From Muribaculum sp. (GTDB lineage: Bacteria; Bacteroidota; Bacteroidia; Bacteroidales; Muribaculaceae), in contig JAMPAZ010000001.1 in assembly GCA_023666965.1 (NCBI GenBank), positions 415,738 through 479,737 of the forward strand: DNA of 64,000 nt. The letters are read 5' to 3'. The notes beneath the pieces were generated by a model. It was given only the letters and a program-made list of their open reading frames with translations, did not search any database and was not told the origin of the DNA. The translations under genes and the position numbers were made by a program. This document shows positions 38,587-50,370 of this stretch, piece after piece. Each line of letters opens with the position of its first letter. Positions within the stretch are counted from its first letter, which is position 1.

Positions 38587-40092
38587 TTATTTAGTCAAAA
38601 CTTCTATGATGGGAATAAATGAGTCATGGAGCAGGCCGGCAATCCAGTTGGGGAAACAGCCGATCCCGGCAACGCAGACAATCAACGTGATGGTAGACAG
38701 ACGCTCCCACCAAGATGCATCGGTAAGCTGGAGATGGTGCTCATCCTGCACAGGACCGAACAGGAGCTTGCCGACTACACGCAGGATATACACTGCCGTA
38801 ATCACTATAGAGCTGCAGGCAACGATGGTGAATGCGCGGTGGAAGAAATCGGAGTTTTGGAATGAGCCTACAAAAATAGTCATTTCAGCGACAAATCCGC
38901 TAAGACCGGGGAGACCGAGAGAGGCCATACCGGCAATCACATAACAAACAGCCAAGAACGGCATAATCTTCATAAGACCTCCCATCTGTCGGATGTCACG
39001 GGTGTGAGTACGTCCGTAAATCATACCGATGAGGGCGAAGAAGAGGGCTGTCATTAGACCGTGCGAAAGCATCTGCATTACGGCACCTGTCATAGCTGTG
39101 GTGTTAAGCATCAATATTGCAAACAGCACCAGTCCACAGTGGCTAACCGAAGAATATGCATTAATATATTTAAGGTCGGTCTGCACGCAAGCACTAAACG
39201 CTCCATACACGACGGAGATACCCGTAAGTATCAAAAATATCCATGCAAGTTCGTTAGCGGCAAACGGCATAAGATAGATGGCCACACGGAAGCAACCATA
39301 ACCTCCAAGCTTCATAAGCACACCGGCGTGCAGCATCGACACCGCAGTAGGCGCGGAAGCATGACCGTCAGGACTCCATGTGTGGAACGGGAACATAGCA
39401 CCGAGCACACCAAAGCCGACGAAAGTTATCGGGAATAGGAAATATTGCCAATTGTGGTCAATTGCGTCGTTGGCCGAAATTTCAAGAAGATTCATAGTCA
39501 GCTGTCCACCGTCAGGAGCCGAATGGTAATAAATACCAAGTATGCCGAGAAGCAGGAATGCCGACCCTCCCATAAGCATCAAAGTCAACTTCATTGCAGA
39601 ATATTCCTTGCGGCCCGTGCCCCAAAGTCCAATCAAAAGGTACATCGGAATCAAAGCTACCTCATAGAACATGAACATTGAGAACAAGTCGATCGAGATA
39701 AAGAATCCGAACACACCTGTAGAAAGGAGTATCAACCAAAGGAAGAAGTCCTTAGGCAACGGAGTAATCTTCCAAGAAGCGAAAGTCCCCGCGAAAACTA
39801 TTATGGCAGAGAGCAGAATCATGGCGACAGAAATACCGTCGACACCGACTGCAAGATGTATATTCAATGGTTCAAACCACATCCAGGATCCCTGGTAGAG
39901 CATGATGTCGTCAGCACCGGCGGCACGTAAATGCAAAAAGTCGAACATCAAGTAGACCGACAATGCCAACAGCGCCGTCGAACCGATGACTGCCACGGTG
40001 CGGATCTGATTCATGTTCCGACAAAGGAACAAGCCACCGAGCATCACCAGAGGGATGACTACGAAATATATCAGAATGTTAGAGAATATCAT
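38587..40092 (-). CDS. nuoM: Complex I membrane subunit M
   Basis: Antiporter-like proton-pumping subunit, 501 residues. Conserved features: MFYEVALIPMYLLIGLWG (glutamate on helix 5), LGAMFPFHTWSPDGHASAPTAVSMLHAGVLMKLGGYG, and SVSHCGLVLFAI. It is 13 bases before nuoN and 34 bases after nuoL, the usual gene order. Confidence 0.96.
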   Translation of the reverse strand: MIFSNILIYFVVIPLVMLGGLFLCRNMNQIRTVAVIGSTALLALSVYLMFDFLHLRAAGADDIMLYQGSWMWFEPLNIHLAVGVDGISVAMILLSAIIVFAGTFASWKITPLPKDFFLWLILLSTGVFGFFISIDLFSMFMFYEVALIPMYLLIGLWGTGRKEYSAMKLTLMLMGGSAFLLLGILGIYYHSAPDGGQLTMNLLEISANDAIDHNWQYFLFPITFVGFGVLGAMFPFHTWSPDGHASAPTAVSMLHAGVLMKLGGYGCFRVAIYLMPFAANELAWIFLILTGISVVYGAFSACVQTDLKYINAYSSVSHCGLVLFAILMLNTTAMTGAVMQMLSHGLMTALFFALIGMIYGRTHTRDIRQMGGLMKIMPFLAVCYVIAGMASLGLPGLSGFVAEMTIFVGSFQNSDFFHRAFTIVACSSIVITAVYILRVVGKLLFGPVQDEHHLQLTDASWWERLSTITLIVCVAGIGCFPNWIAGLLHDSFIPIIEVLTK

Positions 40093-40126
40093 AATTACTA
40101 TATTTTTCTTGTTGCACCATTATTAA

Positions 40127-42046
40127 TTATAAGAGGCATAGCCAAGTGACAGTGGCCAGGAGCAATGCTCCAACGAGATAAATCCATACATACGTCTGGA
40201 CATTGCCCGACTGCAGACCGCGTATCGAGCAGGAAGCCCACTGAGTCATGCGAGCGAAGCCGTCCATTGTTCCGTCGATGATATGACGGTCAAACCATGC
40301 AATCGGCTTACAGATTCCGTTAAAGATGACTTTATGAGTAATCCAGAGATAAATTTCGTCCCAATAGAAGCGATGATGAGCCGCAGTCCACAGGCCATGG
40401 AAGGTATTGGCAAGTTTGTCGGGTAGAGGATTCTCCTTGCGATACATATATGTGGCAAGAAGTATGGCCAATATAGCGATAATTAAACTTGTAGCGGCAA
40501 CAACAGGGTCAATGTGGATGGTGTAAGGCTCATGGTTCCAAGTAACAAGGTGTCCAAACGGAATAAATCCGGCTACGCAAGACACAGCGGCAAGGAAAAT
40601 GAGCGGGAACTTCATTGCCAACGGAGGGTCGTGGGGAGTATGGTGACCAAAGTCGGGGTTTTTCCACCAGAAAATAAGGTAGTAAAGGCGGAACATGTAG
40701 AAAGCGGTCAAGCCGGCCACCATCGACAGCCACGCACCCCAGAACCAATGATTACCATAAGCGGCCGACAGAATCTCGTCCTTTGAGAAGAATCCGGCAA
40801 ACGGCCAGATACCGGCGATGGCGAGACAGCCAATGAGGAACGTGATATGGGTGACTGGCATGTATTTGCGGAGACCGCCCATAGCTGTATAGTTGTTGGA
40901 ATGAACTGCATGAATCAAAGCACCTGCGCCCAAGAACAACAACGCCTTGAACATGGCGTGGGTAAACAAGTGGAACATTGATGCCATGAATCCCAGACCT
41001 TCGTGGATCTCGGGGCGAGCAACACCGAGCGAGGTAATCATAAACGCTATCTGAGAAATGGTCGAGAATGCTAGTACGCGCTTTATGTCGACCTGCGTAC
41101 ATGCGACTACCGCCGCATAGAACGCCGTGATACATCCTACTACGGTCACTATCACCATCGCAGACTCTTCGAGCAGATAGAGCGGGAACAAACGAGCGAC
41201 GAGATATACGCCGGCTACGACCATCGTAGCGGCATGAATCAAAGCCGATACAGGAGTCGGGCCTTCCATGGCGTCAGGGAGCCAAATGTGCAACGGAAGC
41301 ATTGCTGACTTACCCATACCTCCCATGAAGATGAGCACTAAAGCCCATGTCAAGACGGAAGCGCCCATGAACGTAGCACCTTCAAAGCTGCCGAGCACGG
41401 CCTGCGGATCGGATGTCATCGTCTCAAAATTGAATGTCTTGGTGTAGTATGATAGGATCAAAATACCAATCAAGAAACCAAGGTCAGCGAAACGAGTCAC
41501 TATAAATGCCTTCTTTGAAGCTGACACGGCCGACGGCAACTTATAGAAGAATCCGATCAACAAATATGACGACGCGCCCACAAGTTCCCAGAAGATATAC
41601 ATCTGGAATATGTTGGTAGCAACTACCAATCCGAGCATTGAGAAGCTGAAGAGCGACAGGAATGCATAGTAGCGCTGGAATCCTTTTTCGCCCTCCATAT
41701 AGCCTAACGAATAGACATGTACCATAAACGAGATAGTCGGGATAACGACCAACATCATGGCAGAAATCGGGTCAAGAAGGAATCCGAGACGAATCACTAG
41801 ATGTTCAGTAAACTGAAGCCATGTAGTGTTCCAAAGCACTTGCTGGATGCGTTCTCCGGCCTCGTTGACGAAGTCGCCTCCGAAGAAATAAGTAAACGCA
41901 GTGATATAGCACAACGTAAGACATGCTCCCATGCCCAAACATCCGAGAAATCCGGTCAATTTATGGCTCAATTTCATGCCCACCAATCCGAGGAAGAGGA
42001 ACATGAAAAGGGGAATGCACAATATGAAGATAGACATTATTTCCAT
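40127..42046 (-). CDS. nuoL: Complex I membrane subunit L
   Basis: The distal antiporter-like subunit with the long lateral helix, 639 residues. Characteristic stretches: FWELVGASSYLLIGFFY with the conserved glutamate, AMLPLHIWLPDAMEGPTPVSALIHAATMVVAGVYLVARLFP and FSTISQIAFMITSLGV. A nearby in-frame ATG (MSIFIL, residue 4) could also be used. It is separated from nuoK by five bases. Confidence 0.96.
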   Translation of the reverse strand: MEIMSIFILCIPLFMFLFLGLVGMKLSHKLTGFLGCLGMGACLTLCYITAFTYFFGGDFVNEAGERIQQVLWNTTWLQFTEHLVIRLGFLLDPISAMMLVVIPTISFMVHVYSLGYMEGEKGFQRYYAFLSLFSFSMLGLVVATNIFQMYIFWELVGASSYLLIGFFYKLPSAVSASKKAFIVTRFADLGFLIGILILSYYTKTFNFETMTSDPQAVLGSFEGATFMGASVLTWALVLIFMGGMGKSAMLPLHIWLPDAMEGPTPVSALIHAATMVVAGVYLVARLFPLYLLEESAMVIVTVVGCITAFYAAVVACTQVDIKRVLAFSTISQIAFMITSLGVARPEIHEGLGFMASMFHLFTHAMFKALLFLGAGALIHAVHSNNYTAMGGLRKYMPVTHITFLIGCLAIAGIWPFAGFFSKDEILSAAYGNHWFWGAWLSMVAGLTAFYMFRLYYLIFWWKNPDFGHHTPHDPPLAMKFPLIFLAAVSCVAGFIPFGHLVTWNHEPYTIHIDPVVAATSLIIAILAILLATYMYRKENPLPDKLANTFHGLWTAAHHRFYWDEIYLWITHKVIFNGICKPIAWFDRHIIDGTMDGFARMTQWASCSIRGLQSGNVQTYVWIYLVGALLLATVTWLCLL

Positions 42047-42051
42047 ATCCG

Positions 42052-42366
42052 TTAGAATTTCATTTTATTGAGGTCGCGTATATCAATGTTCTTAACAGCA
42101 CGGAATATATTCACAATGATGGCTATGGCGAGAGCCGTTTCAGCCGCGGCGATGGCTATGGCGAAGAGCGTGAACATCATGCCTTCGAGCTGGCCGGGAT
42201 AAAGAAAGCGGTTAAACACCACAAAGTTGATATCCACAGAGTTGAGCATCAGCTCCAGAGATATCAAAATCGCAATCATGTTTTTCCGTGTGATGAATCC
42301 GTAAACCCCGCAGCAGAACATTATGATGCTGGGGATGATGTAAAGTGCGATAGGTAATTTTTCCAT
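42052..42366 (-). CDS. nuoK: Complex I membrane subunit K
   Basis: A 104-residue, three-helix subunit of the proton-pumping arm. Shows the family's two conserved membrane glutamates: in ISLELMLNSVDINFVVF and in AIAIAAAETALAIAIIVNIFR. Gap of six bases after nuoJ. Confidence 0.95.
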   Translation of the reverse strand: MEKLPIALYIIPSIIMFCCGVYGFITRKNMIAILISLELMLNSVDINFVVFNRFLYPGQLEGMMFTLFAIAIAAAETALAIAIIVNIFRAVKNIDIRDLNKMKF

Positions 42367-42372
42367 TGCGTC

Positions 42373-42891
42373 TTAACGTTTACGGGCGATAACAACACCA
42401 CCGATTATACATGCTAATAACAACACACTCACAGCTTCAAAGGGAAGCAAATACTGGTACTTGTCAGTTCCGAGCAACACATCACCCAATAAGTGCATGT
42501 CAAATCCGGTCTCGGAAGGTCTGATAAAAGTAGACCAGAAATCACAGCGTCCGACTATAGCATAACCGAGAACGGCCAGCGATGCCACCGATGCGGCCAA
42601 GCCTAAGACGCGCTTCTTTGAAGTAAGCTTCGAACTGCTGTCGCCGGGCTTGCTTGTGAGCAAAATGGAGAACACAACCAAGACCACGATACCACCTGCA
42701 TAGACAGCAATCTGCACGGCGCCAAGAAACTCATAATCAAGCATGAAGTAGAGTCCGGCCGTGGCAAACAGAGTGAATAGCAGATAAGTGGCCGCACGAA
42801 GTATGCGGCGCGTGGTGACAGTGAGTATCGAAAAGATGATAATCGCGGCAACGATTATCCCATACATAACAATACTTCCTACTGATTCCAT
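42373..42891 (-). CDS. nuoJ: Complex I membrane subunit J
   Basis: A 172-residue, five-helix subunit with the hallmark LDYEFLGAVQIAVYAGGIVVLVVFSI segment, whose bulged helix takes part in proton coupling. Starts eight bases after nuoI ends. Confidence 0.94.
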   Translation of the reverse strand: MESVGSIVMYGIIVAAIIIFSILTVTTRRILRAATYLLFTLFATAGLYFMLDYEFLGAVQIAVYAGGIVVLVVFSILLTSKPGDSSSKLTSKKRVLGLAASVASLAVLGYAIVGRCDFWSTFIRPSETGFDMHLLGDVLLGTDKYQYLLPFEAVSVLLLACIIGGVVIARKR

Positions 42892-42899
42892 ATTATATT

Positions 42900-43529
42900 T
42901 TAATTTTCTTTTTTAATTTCAGGGTCTTCTGCCTTAGGTGATTCAGAAGGCTTGGCGGGAGTTTCGGCAGGAGCCTGAGCTGCCGGTTTTGGTGTGACAG
43001 GAGCGGCTGCCTTTGGGACGGTCGGGGCTGCCGGTTTAACCGGGGTGCCCGGCTTTGGAGCCGGATCATTGGGCTGCTCGGGAAGATAGTTGAGCTTCTG
43101 CACTAACTTTTCTCGAGTGAACACTGCTTGTTCAAAGTCGTTTGTAAACTCAATAGCCTCAAACGGACATGTAGTGACACAAAGTTCACAGAACGTACAG
43201 CTGCCTAAGTCGTAGAGATAGGTGTCAAGTTTACGTTTTTTCTTCCCATCGGGCATATCCACCATCTTTGTAGTGATTGAGATAGTTCCGTTGGGACAGT
43301 TGCGCTGACATGTACCGCAGGCCGTACAGCGGTTTCGGCCATCGGCCTCGTAGATGAATTGTAGCTTGGCACGGAAGCGAGGAGCCGCATATTGAAACTC
43401 CTTACGATGGTCGGGGTATTGTTCTGTGACCTTCTTGGTAAAGAACTCTTTACCGGTGACTCCCATACCCTTCACCAAACTCGAGATGCCTGTGCCCAGT
43501 GATGAAAAATAATCTTTTACACTGCCCAT
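42900..43529 (-). CDS. nuoI: Complex I iron-sulfur subunit I with Pro/Ala-rich tail
   Basis: Carries two [4Fe-4S] clusters that pass electrons toward quinone. Both ferredoxin motifs are present: CTACGTCQRNCP and CTFCELCVTTCPFEAIE (residues about 68-125). The core ends near residue 150; the remaining 60 residues are a repetitive, proline/alanine/lysine-rich tail (PAPKPGTPVKPAAP and similar) not needed for cluster binding. At 209 residues it is longer than typical NuoI. It resumes the nuo series 36 bases after atpG. Confidence 0.94.
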   Translation of the reverse strand: MGSVKDYFSSLGTGISSLVKGMGVTGKEFFTKKVTEQYPDHRKEFQYAAPRFRAKLQFIYEADGRNRCTACGTCQRNCPNGTISITTKMVDMPDGKKKRKLDTYLYDLGSCTFCELCVTTCPFEAIEFTNDFEQAVFTREKLVQKLNYLPEQPNDPAPKPGTPVKPAAPTVPKAAAPVTPKPAAQAPAETPAKPSESPKAEDPEIKKEN

Positions 43530-43565
43530 AGATATGATTGGTCTTTTAATACTAAATTTGCAATT

Positions 43566-44450
43566 TTAATTCTTAACCTGCCCTCCAAGAATATCAAGAA
43601 GCTCCGAGGTGATAGCTTGCTGTCGGAGTTTATTGTATTCAAGTTGGAGTTGGTCAAGGAGCTTTTTGGCGTTGTCATTGGCACTTTGCATTGCCATGAC
43701 TCTCGCGGCCTGCTCAGAGGCCATATTTTCAGTAAACACCTCCTGCATCACAGAAAGGACGAACAGAGGCAGGACGGTAGAGAAGATAGTGTTGGCATCC
43801 GGCTCGAAAATGTACGGACGACAAGTCTCCTTCACCGCATTGTCAGTCAAAGTCTCGTGTGCCACAGGCAGGAGCTGTTCGGCGCGTAATGACTGACGGC
43901 TTACGCTCTTAAAGCTCATATACACGATGTCAAGACGGTCGATTTCACCGTCGAGGAAGCGTTGCCGGAGGTCAAATGTGAATTTCTTGACCTCCGAGGC
44001 ATCGCTCTTAGAGTTAACCCCATCGGGGCGAACCACTGAAATGTGGGGGCCGGCAAGTTTTCTAACGGCCTTAAACATTTTGTCGCCAATGGGATAAATT
44101 GTCATGTCTATGTTTTCTCCGAAAGACTCACGGTAACCGCCTATGCTACTAATCAAGCCTTTGTAGACATTGATGTTGTAGGCTCCACAGAGTCCATCGT
44201 CGGAGCCGAACACCACTATACCGATTCGGTTGACTTCGCGGGTCTCAATCAGAGGGGATGAAAATTCGGCATCGGCCGAGAGCAAATTACCAATAATAGT
44301 CTGAATCTGACTTCTGAAAGGCAACAGCTTCTTCAAAGCCTGTTCGGCCTTGTGCATTTTAGCAGAAGATATCATCTTCATGGCCCCGGTAATCTTTTCA
44401 GAAGACTTTACCGAGCCGATTCTGCCTTTGAGTTCGCGTAGTGTAGCCAT
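43566..44450 (-). CDS. atpG: ATP synthase gamma subunit
   Basis: Central rotor shaft of the F1 sector, 294 residues. Conserved ends are visible: N-terminal ATLRELKGRIGSVKSSEKITGAMKMISSAKM and C-terminal LQLEYNKLRQQAITSELLDILGG, plus SDDGLCGAYN. Last of the ATP synthase genes and directly before nuoI. Confidence 0.97.
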   Translation of the reverse strand: MATLRELKGRIGSVKSSEKITGAMKMISSAKMHKAEQALKKLLPFRSQIQTIIGNLLSADAEFSSPLIETREVNRIGIVVFGSDDGLCGAYNINVYKGLISSIGGYRESFGENIDMTIYPIGDKMFKAVRKLAGPHISVVRPDGVNSKSDASEVKKFTFDLRQRFLDGEIDRLDIVYMSFKSVSRQSLRAEQLLPVAHETLTDNAVKETCRPYIFEPDANTIFSTVLPLFVLSVMQEVFTENMASEQAARVMAMQSANDNAKKLLDQLQLEYNKLRQQAITSELLDILGGQVKN

Positions 44451-44470
44451 CGGTTAAGCGGGGATGTATT

Positions 44471-46045
44471 TTATTTATAACGACTTGCTATTTCTTGTGC
44501 GCTGTTAGTGAGTTTTTCGATGCAGTCATCAGTCAGCTGGCCGCTCTTGATCACGTCGAGCACTTCTTTTTGATATTTGGCGTGGAGAAGCTGCAAGAAC
44601 AGTTTTTCAAACTCAGCGACTTTATCCAAAGGCACCTTCTCAAGAAGGCCCTTAGTGCCACAGAAAATTACTGCCACCTGATCTTCGACTGCCATAGGGG
44701 TATATTGGGGTTGTATCAGCAATTGCTCATTCTTACGCCCCTTGTCAATCACACGCGCAGTAACAGGATCGATGTCGCCACCGAATTTAGTAAACGATTC
44801 CAACTCGCGGAACTGAGCCTGGTCAATCTTCAACGTTCCGGCGACCTTCTTCATTGACTTAATCTGCGCGTTACCTCCCACACGGGACACCGAAATACCC
44901 ACGTTGATGGCAGGGCGGATACCTCTATTGAATAGGGCCGTCTCAAGGAATATCTGACCGTCAGTGATAGATATTACATTCGTAGGGATGTATGCAGAAA
45001 CGTCACCGGCCTGTGTCTCGATAATCGGGAGCGCGGTCAGCGAACCTCCTCCCTTAACCTTATCTTTAAGCACCTCGGGGAGGTCATTCATCGAAGAGGC
45101 TACTTCTTGATTATCGATAATTTTAGCGGCACGCTCAAGCAGACGCGAATGCAGATAGAAAATATCTCCCGGATAAGCCTCACGTCCCGACGGACGCTTA
45201 AGAATCAAGGATATTTCGCGGTAAGCCACAGCTTGCTTAGAAAGATCGTCGTAGACGATAAGCGCGTCACGGCCGGTATCACGGAAATACTCTCCGATAG
45301 CCACACCGGCAAATGGAGAATAGTATCTCATGGATGCGGAGTCTGACGCATTCGCGGCTACGATTACCGTATAGTCGAGGGCACCGTGTTCGCGCAGAGT
45401 CTGCACGGTAGCGGCTACAGAAGAGGCTTTTTGTCCGATTGCGACATAGATGCAATATACGGGTTTGCCGTCTTCGTAGTTCTTACGTTGGTTGATGATT
45501 GTATCGATGGCAATGGCCGTCTTACCGATTTGGCGGTCACCGATGATAAGCTCGCGCTGTCCGCGACCGATAGGCACCATTGAATCCACGGCCTTAATAC
45601 CGGTCTGCAACGGCTGAGTCACAGGCTGGCGGAAAATAACACCAGGAGCTTTGCGCTCGAGCGGCATACGGTAAAGGTCGCCGGTGATAGGGCCGGCACC
45701 GTCGATGGGTTCGCCTAACACATTGATGACACGTCCCAATAGACCTTCGCCGGCCAGGATCGAGGCAATCTCGCCTGTGCGGCGCACAGTCATGTTTTCA
45801 GTGACACGGTCTATGTTGTTAAGCAGTATCACACCGACATTGCTCTCTTCCAAGTTCATTGCGACGCCCTTAACGCCGTTCTCGAACTCGACAAGCTCGT
45901 TGGCCTGCACATTATCGAGTCCAAACACGTGGGCAACGCCGTCGCCCACCTCAAGGACGGTTCCAACCTCCTCGAACGACACCTTACTGTTGACGTTTTC
46001 GAGTTGTTGCTTTAATACTTCCGATATTTCGCTTGGGTTAATCAT
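44471..46045 (-). CDS. atpA: ATP synthase alpha subunit
   Basis: Non-catalytic nucleotide-binding subunit of F1, 524 residues. Walker [10 protein letters not shown] with Ile where Thr is more usual, [13 protein letters not shown], and the alpha/beta signature region [19 protein letters not shown]. The N-terminal residues bind the delta subunit. Confidence 0.97.
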   Translation of the reverse strand: MINPSEISEVLKQQLENVNSKVSFEEVGTVLEVGDGVAHVFGLDNVQANELVEFENGVKGVAMNLEESNVGVILLNNIDRVTENMTVRRTGEIASILAGEGLLGRVINVLGEPIDGAGPITGDLYRMPLERKAPGVIFRQPVTQPLQTGIKAVDSMVPIGRGQRELIIGDRQIGKTAIAIDTIINQRKNYEDGKPVYCIYVAIGQKASSVAATVQTLREHGALDYTVIVAANASDSASMRYYSPFAGVAIGEYFRDTGRDALIVYDDLSKQAVAYREISLILKRPSGREAYPGDIFYLHSRLLERAAKIIDNQEVASSMNDLPEVLKDKVKGGGSLTALPIIETQAGDVSAYIPTNVISITDGQIFLETALFNRGIRPAINVGISVSRVGGNAQIKSMKKVAGTLKIDQAQFRELESFTKFGGDIDPVTARVIDKGRKNEQLLIQPQYTPMAVEDQVAVIFCGTKGLLEKVPLDKVAEFEKLFLQLLHAKYQKEVLDVIKSGQLTDDCIEKLTNSAQEIASRYK

Positions 46046-46054
46046 TCGTTTGTG

Positions 46055-46600
46055 TTAGTTGCTTAAAAGTTTCAGACGCAATTGTTTAATCTCGTTGCTC
46101 ACCGAAGCGTCGAGGCGCTCCGAGTTGACGCCGATGACGAATCCTCCGATTAGTTCGGGGTCGACCTCAAGCGTATATTCCACCATGGCCTTCCCCAAAT
46201 GTCTTTCGACGAGGGCTTTCAACCTCTCCACCTCGGCATCGGGCAAATCTGCGGCGGTCACGATTTTAACAAGGTATATATTGTTTGCCTTTCTGTATAT
46301 GTCAAGATACGTCAAGGCAATTCCCCGGATAAATTCGATACGTTTGTTTTTGATCAGTAGCCTTAAGAAATCAGCATAGCACTTATCGGCTTCGGAAGCA
46401 CCTGCGGCCGTCATCATCAGGCCGGTCTTATCTACCGAGGGCACGTATGGATTAGCCATGACACCGTTAAGTTCTGGTTGGGCGACAAAAGAGGCCGCCA
46501 CATTCTTCATCAAATCATACACTCTGTCGGCCTCCCCTTTTTCAAGGGCAAACTTATAGAGGGCTTTAGCGTATCGACTTGGGATAAGACCTTGGTTCAT
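46055..46600 (-). CDS. atpH: ATP synthase delta subunit
   Basis: Peripheral-stalk subunit joining F1 to the b subunits, 181 residues. Recognised by SRYAKALYKFALEKG at the N-terminus and the C-terminal DPELIGGFVIGVNSERLDASVSNEIKQLRLKL block. Confidence 0.93.
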   Translation of the reverse strand: MNQGLIPSRYAKALYKFALEKGEADRVYDLMKNVAASFVAQPELNGVMANPYVPSVDKTGLMMTAAGASEADKCYADFLRLLIKNKRIEFIRGIALTYLDIYRKANNIYLVKIVTAADLPDAEVERLKALVERHLGKAMVEYTLEVDPELIGGFVIGVNSERLDASVSNEIKQLRLKLLSN

Positions 46601-46608
46601 TGCGTTTA

Positions 46609-47106
46609 TCAGTTTTTATTTTCAATTTCGTCCAATAGTGAATTCACCAACTTAGTCTGAGCTTTTTCATCAGACATCTGGTTACGCACCACCTTTGTGG
46701 CGATGTCAAGAGCGAATGAACTCACTTCGTCGCGGAACCGCAACTCGGCCTCCTTGCGCTCCTGTTCGATAGACACCTTTGCGGCATCCATCACCTTCTG
46801 GGCTTCCTTGGAAGCGGCGGCACGAGCCTCTTCGATGATCTGAGTCTTCATCTTGTCGGCATCGCGGAGCATTTCAGCCTGTTGCTTACGGGCTTCTTCG
46901 ATATATTTATTGGCCTCCTCTCGGGCATGGTCAAGCTGCTCCTTGGCATTTTGAGCGTACTCCACACCTTTATCGATGAGGTCGGCACGACCTTCGATCA
47001 TCTTCATGATTGCGGGCCACCCCCACTTCGCCAATACGAAGAACAGGATGGCAAAGGCCACAAACATCCAGAATACAAGGCCGAAATCAGGCGTGAATAG
47101 TTCCAT
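46609..47106 (-). CDS. atpF: ATP synthase b subunit
   Basis: Peripheral stalk, 165 residues: one N-terminal membrane helix (GLVFWMFVAFAILFFVLAKW) followed by a long charged, Ala/Glu/Lys/Arg-rich coiled coil. Eight bases separate it from atpH. Confidence 0.95.
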   Translation of the reverse strand: MELFTPDFGLVFWMFVAFAILFFVLAKWGWPAIMKMIEGRADLIDKGVEYAQNAKEQLDHAREEANKYIEEARKQQAEMLRDADKMKTQIIEEARAAASKEAQKVMDAAKVSIEQERKEAELRFRDEVSSFALDIATKVVRNQMSDEKAQTKLVNSLLDEIENKN

Positions 47107-47121
47107 GTGCAGAGCGAACTA

Positions 47122-47367
47122 TTAGAGGAAGAAGGAAAGAAGGCAGACTACGACTGCAAACAGAGCCACACCTTCGACAAGGGCGGCAACCATAATCATA
47201 TTACTACGGATGTCACCGGTGGCCTCAGGCTGACGCGCGATGGCCTCCATTGCAGAAGCACCAATCTTACCGATACCAATACCTGCACCAATTACTGCGA
47301 TTGCGGCTCCAACACAAGCACCGATTCCTAAAAGGCCGTCGATAGCTGCTAAAATCATTGCTAACAT
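47122..47367 (-). CDS. atpE: ATP synthase c subunit
   Basis: Rotor-ring subunit of 81 residues, two membrane helices joined by the ARQPE loop (44-48). The ion-binding carboxylate is E65 in AALVEGVAL. The residues around it do not show the Gln and Ser/Thr pattern of sodium-coupled rings, so proton use is likely. Confidence 0.96.
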   Translation of the reverse strand: MLAMILAAIDGLLGIGACVGAAIAVIGAGIGIGKIGASAMEAIARQPEATGDIRSNMIMVAALVEGVALFAVVVCLLSFFL

Positions 47368-47422
47368 AATAAATTCTGTTTTTAGAGATGAGTATTTTAT
47401 TTATTTAATTTCTTATTTATCG

Positions 47423-48550
47423 TCATTTTGACATCGCTTTAGCGACAGGGTGGGCATCCTTGGCATGTTCGTGTTCGCCCTTGTCGGTGCCGAGCGAGAT
47501 GAACAGAGCCGACAGCATCGTAAACACGTAGGCCTGGATAAAGCTGACAAGAACGTCAAGTAGCAACATGAATAAAGAGAAACATACCGATACAACCGTG
47601 GTCAAGCCCGTAACGGCAGCTCCAAACGCCCCAAGTATGAAAATCAAAAGCGTAAGGACTATGACCACGATATGTCCGCCAAGCATGTTGGCAAAAAGAC
47701 GGATAGTCAACGCCGCGGGCTTCGTAAACACACCGAACAGCTCAATGGCCGGCATGATAGGAATTGGCACTTTAAGCCACCAAGGTACATCGGGCCAAAA
47801 TATCTCCTTCCAGTAGTGCTTTGTTCCGCACAAATTAGTAATGAAGAACGTGATCAGGGCGAGCACCATCGTGACGGCTATATTGCCGGTCAGGTTTGCT
47901 CCTCCGGGGAAAATCACCACAAGTCCCATAAGGTTCATCACCAATATTAAGAAAAATACGGTGAGAAGATACGGGCCGAACCGGTGGGCGCGGTCGCCCA
48001 AAGTCGGCACGATAACCCCTTTATAGACAAATTCAATCAACGCTTCTATGGCTCCTGTAAATTTTCTCGGGGCCTTATACATCGATCTCTTATACCACGC
48101 GGCCACGCGGAGCACCATCCAAATCACTAAAATCACGGTGATAAACAATGCCATCACATTCTTAGTGATTGAAATGTCCCAAGGGCGGTACTCTTCCATA
48201 ACAGTCTTTCCATCTACTGTGACCGGACGAAGTCCTACCACTTTGCCATGCCATTCGCTGTCTTTACCGCCCAGCATGAAGCCGTCATATTCTTGGCCGT
48301 GCTGGATTCGTGAGGAACTGAACAAGTGCCAGTGACCTTCATAGTCGCGGACTATGACCGGTAGCGGAATGCGCTTGTCATGGCTGAAAGGCACTTCCCA
48401 GCCATATCCGTCGCCGAGGTGTTCAAAGATTATCTCCTTTGGATTAATCTTCTTCTCCTCCTGCTCCGACGGGGTGTCGGCCGACATGGCGCTGACAGGC
48501 GCCAGAAGCACCGCACACACGAGCGACAACAAGAATATTAGTCTTTTCAT
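47423..48550 (-). CDS. atpB: ATP synthase a subunit with N-terminal extracytoplasmic extension
   Basis: Proton channel of the F0 sector. At 375 residues it is longer than the 250-270 of many bacteria because of a cleavable-looking signal (MKRLIFLLSLVCAVLLAPVS) and about 110 residues of periplasmic sequence before the first core helix, a feature of Bacteroidota. The essential arginine is in ALTIRLFANMLGGH. Its start codon is one base after the atpC stop codon. Confidence 0.95.
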   Translation of the reverse strand: MKRLIFLLSLVCAVLLAPVSAMSADTPSEQEEKKINPKEIIFEHLGDGYGWEVPFSHDKRIPLPVIVRDYEGHWHLFSSSRIQHGQEYDGFMLGGKDSEWHGKVVGLRPVTVDGKTVMEEYRPWDISITKNVMALFITVILVIWMVLRVAAWYKRSMYKAPRKFTGAIEALIEFVYKGVIVPTLGDRAHRFGPYLLTVFFLILVMNLMGLVVIFPGGANLTGNIAVTMVLALITFFITNLCGTKHYWKEIFWPDVPWWLKVPIPIMPAIELFGVFTKPAALTIRLFANMLGGHIVVIVLTLLIFILGAFGAAVTGLTTVVSVCFSLFMLLLDVLVSFIQAYVFTMLSALFISLGTDKGEHEHAKDAHPVAKAMSK

Positions 48551-48551
48551 A

Positions 48552-48785
48552 TTAATAAATACATACCGATACTACATTGTTATCCACATCCACGATGCCC
48601 CCTTCGACAGTCAGTTCGCTCTTCTGTCCGTTGTGGGCATAGCTGATGTTGCCCGGCACTAACGTTGAGATAAGCGACGCATGGTTTTTGAGCACTGTGA
48701 ACTCGCCCTCCGCACCCGGAAGGCGAACGCTGTCAACCTCTCCTTGGAAGAGGATGTCCTGCGCTGATATAACTTTTAGTATCAT
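48552..48785 (-). CDS. atpC: ATP synthase epsilon subunit (short form)
   Basis: A 77-residue subunit holding only the N-terminal beta-barrel domain (LKVISAQDILFQGEVDSVRLPG ... ISYAHNGQKSELTVEGGIV). The C-terminal helical domain that inhibits ATP hydrolysis in many bacteria is missing, as is usual for Bacteroidota. Follows atpD by 23 bases. Confidence 0.93.
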   Translation of the reverse strand: MILKVISAQDILFQGEVDSVRLPGAEGEFTVLKNHASLISTLVPGNISYAHNGQKSELTVEGGIVDVDNNVVSVCIY

Positions 48786-48808
48786 AGTAGTTGTGGTATT
48801 GTCTGATA

Positions 48809-50323
<1,515 letters not shown>

Positions 50324-50370
50324 TCAGAGAGGGTTATAAGATTTCTAAATTAATACTATTGTCTGAGAGA

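Noticed and set aside
47122-47367. Sodium-coupled ATP synthase
   Set aside because: The c subunit has E65 but not the accompanying Gln and Ser/Thr ligands expected of sodium-binding rings.
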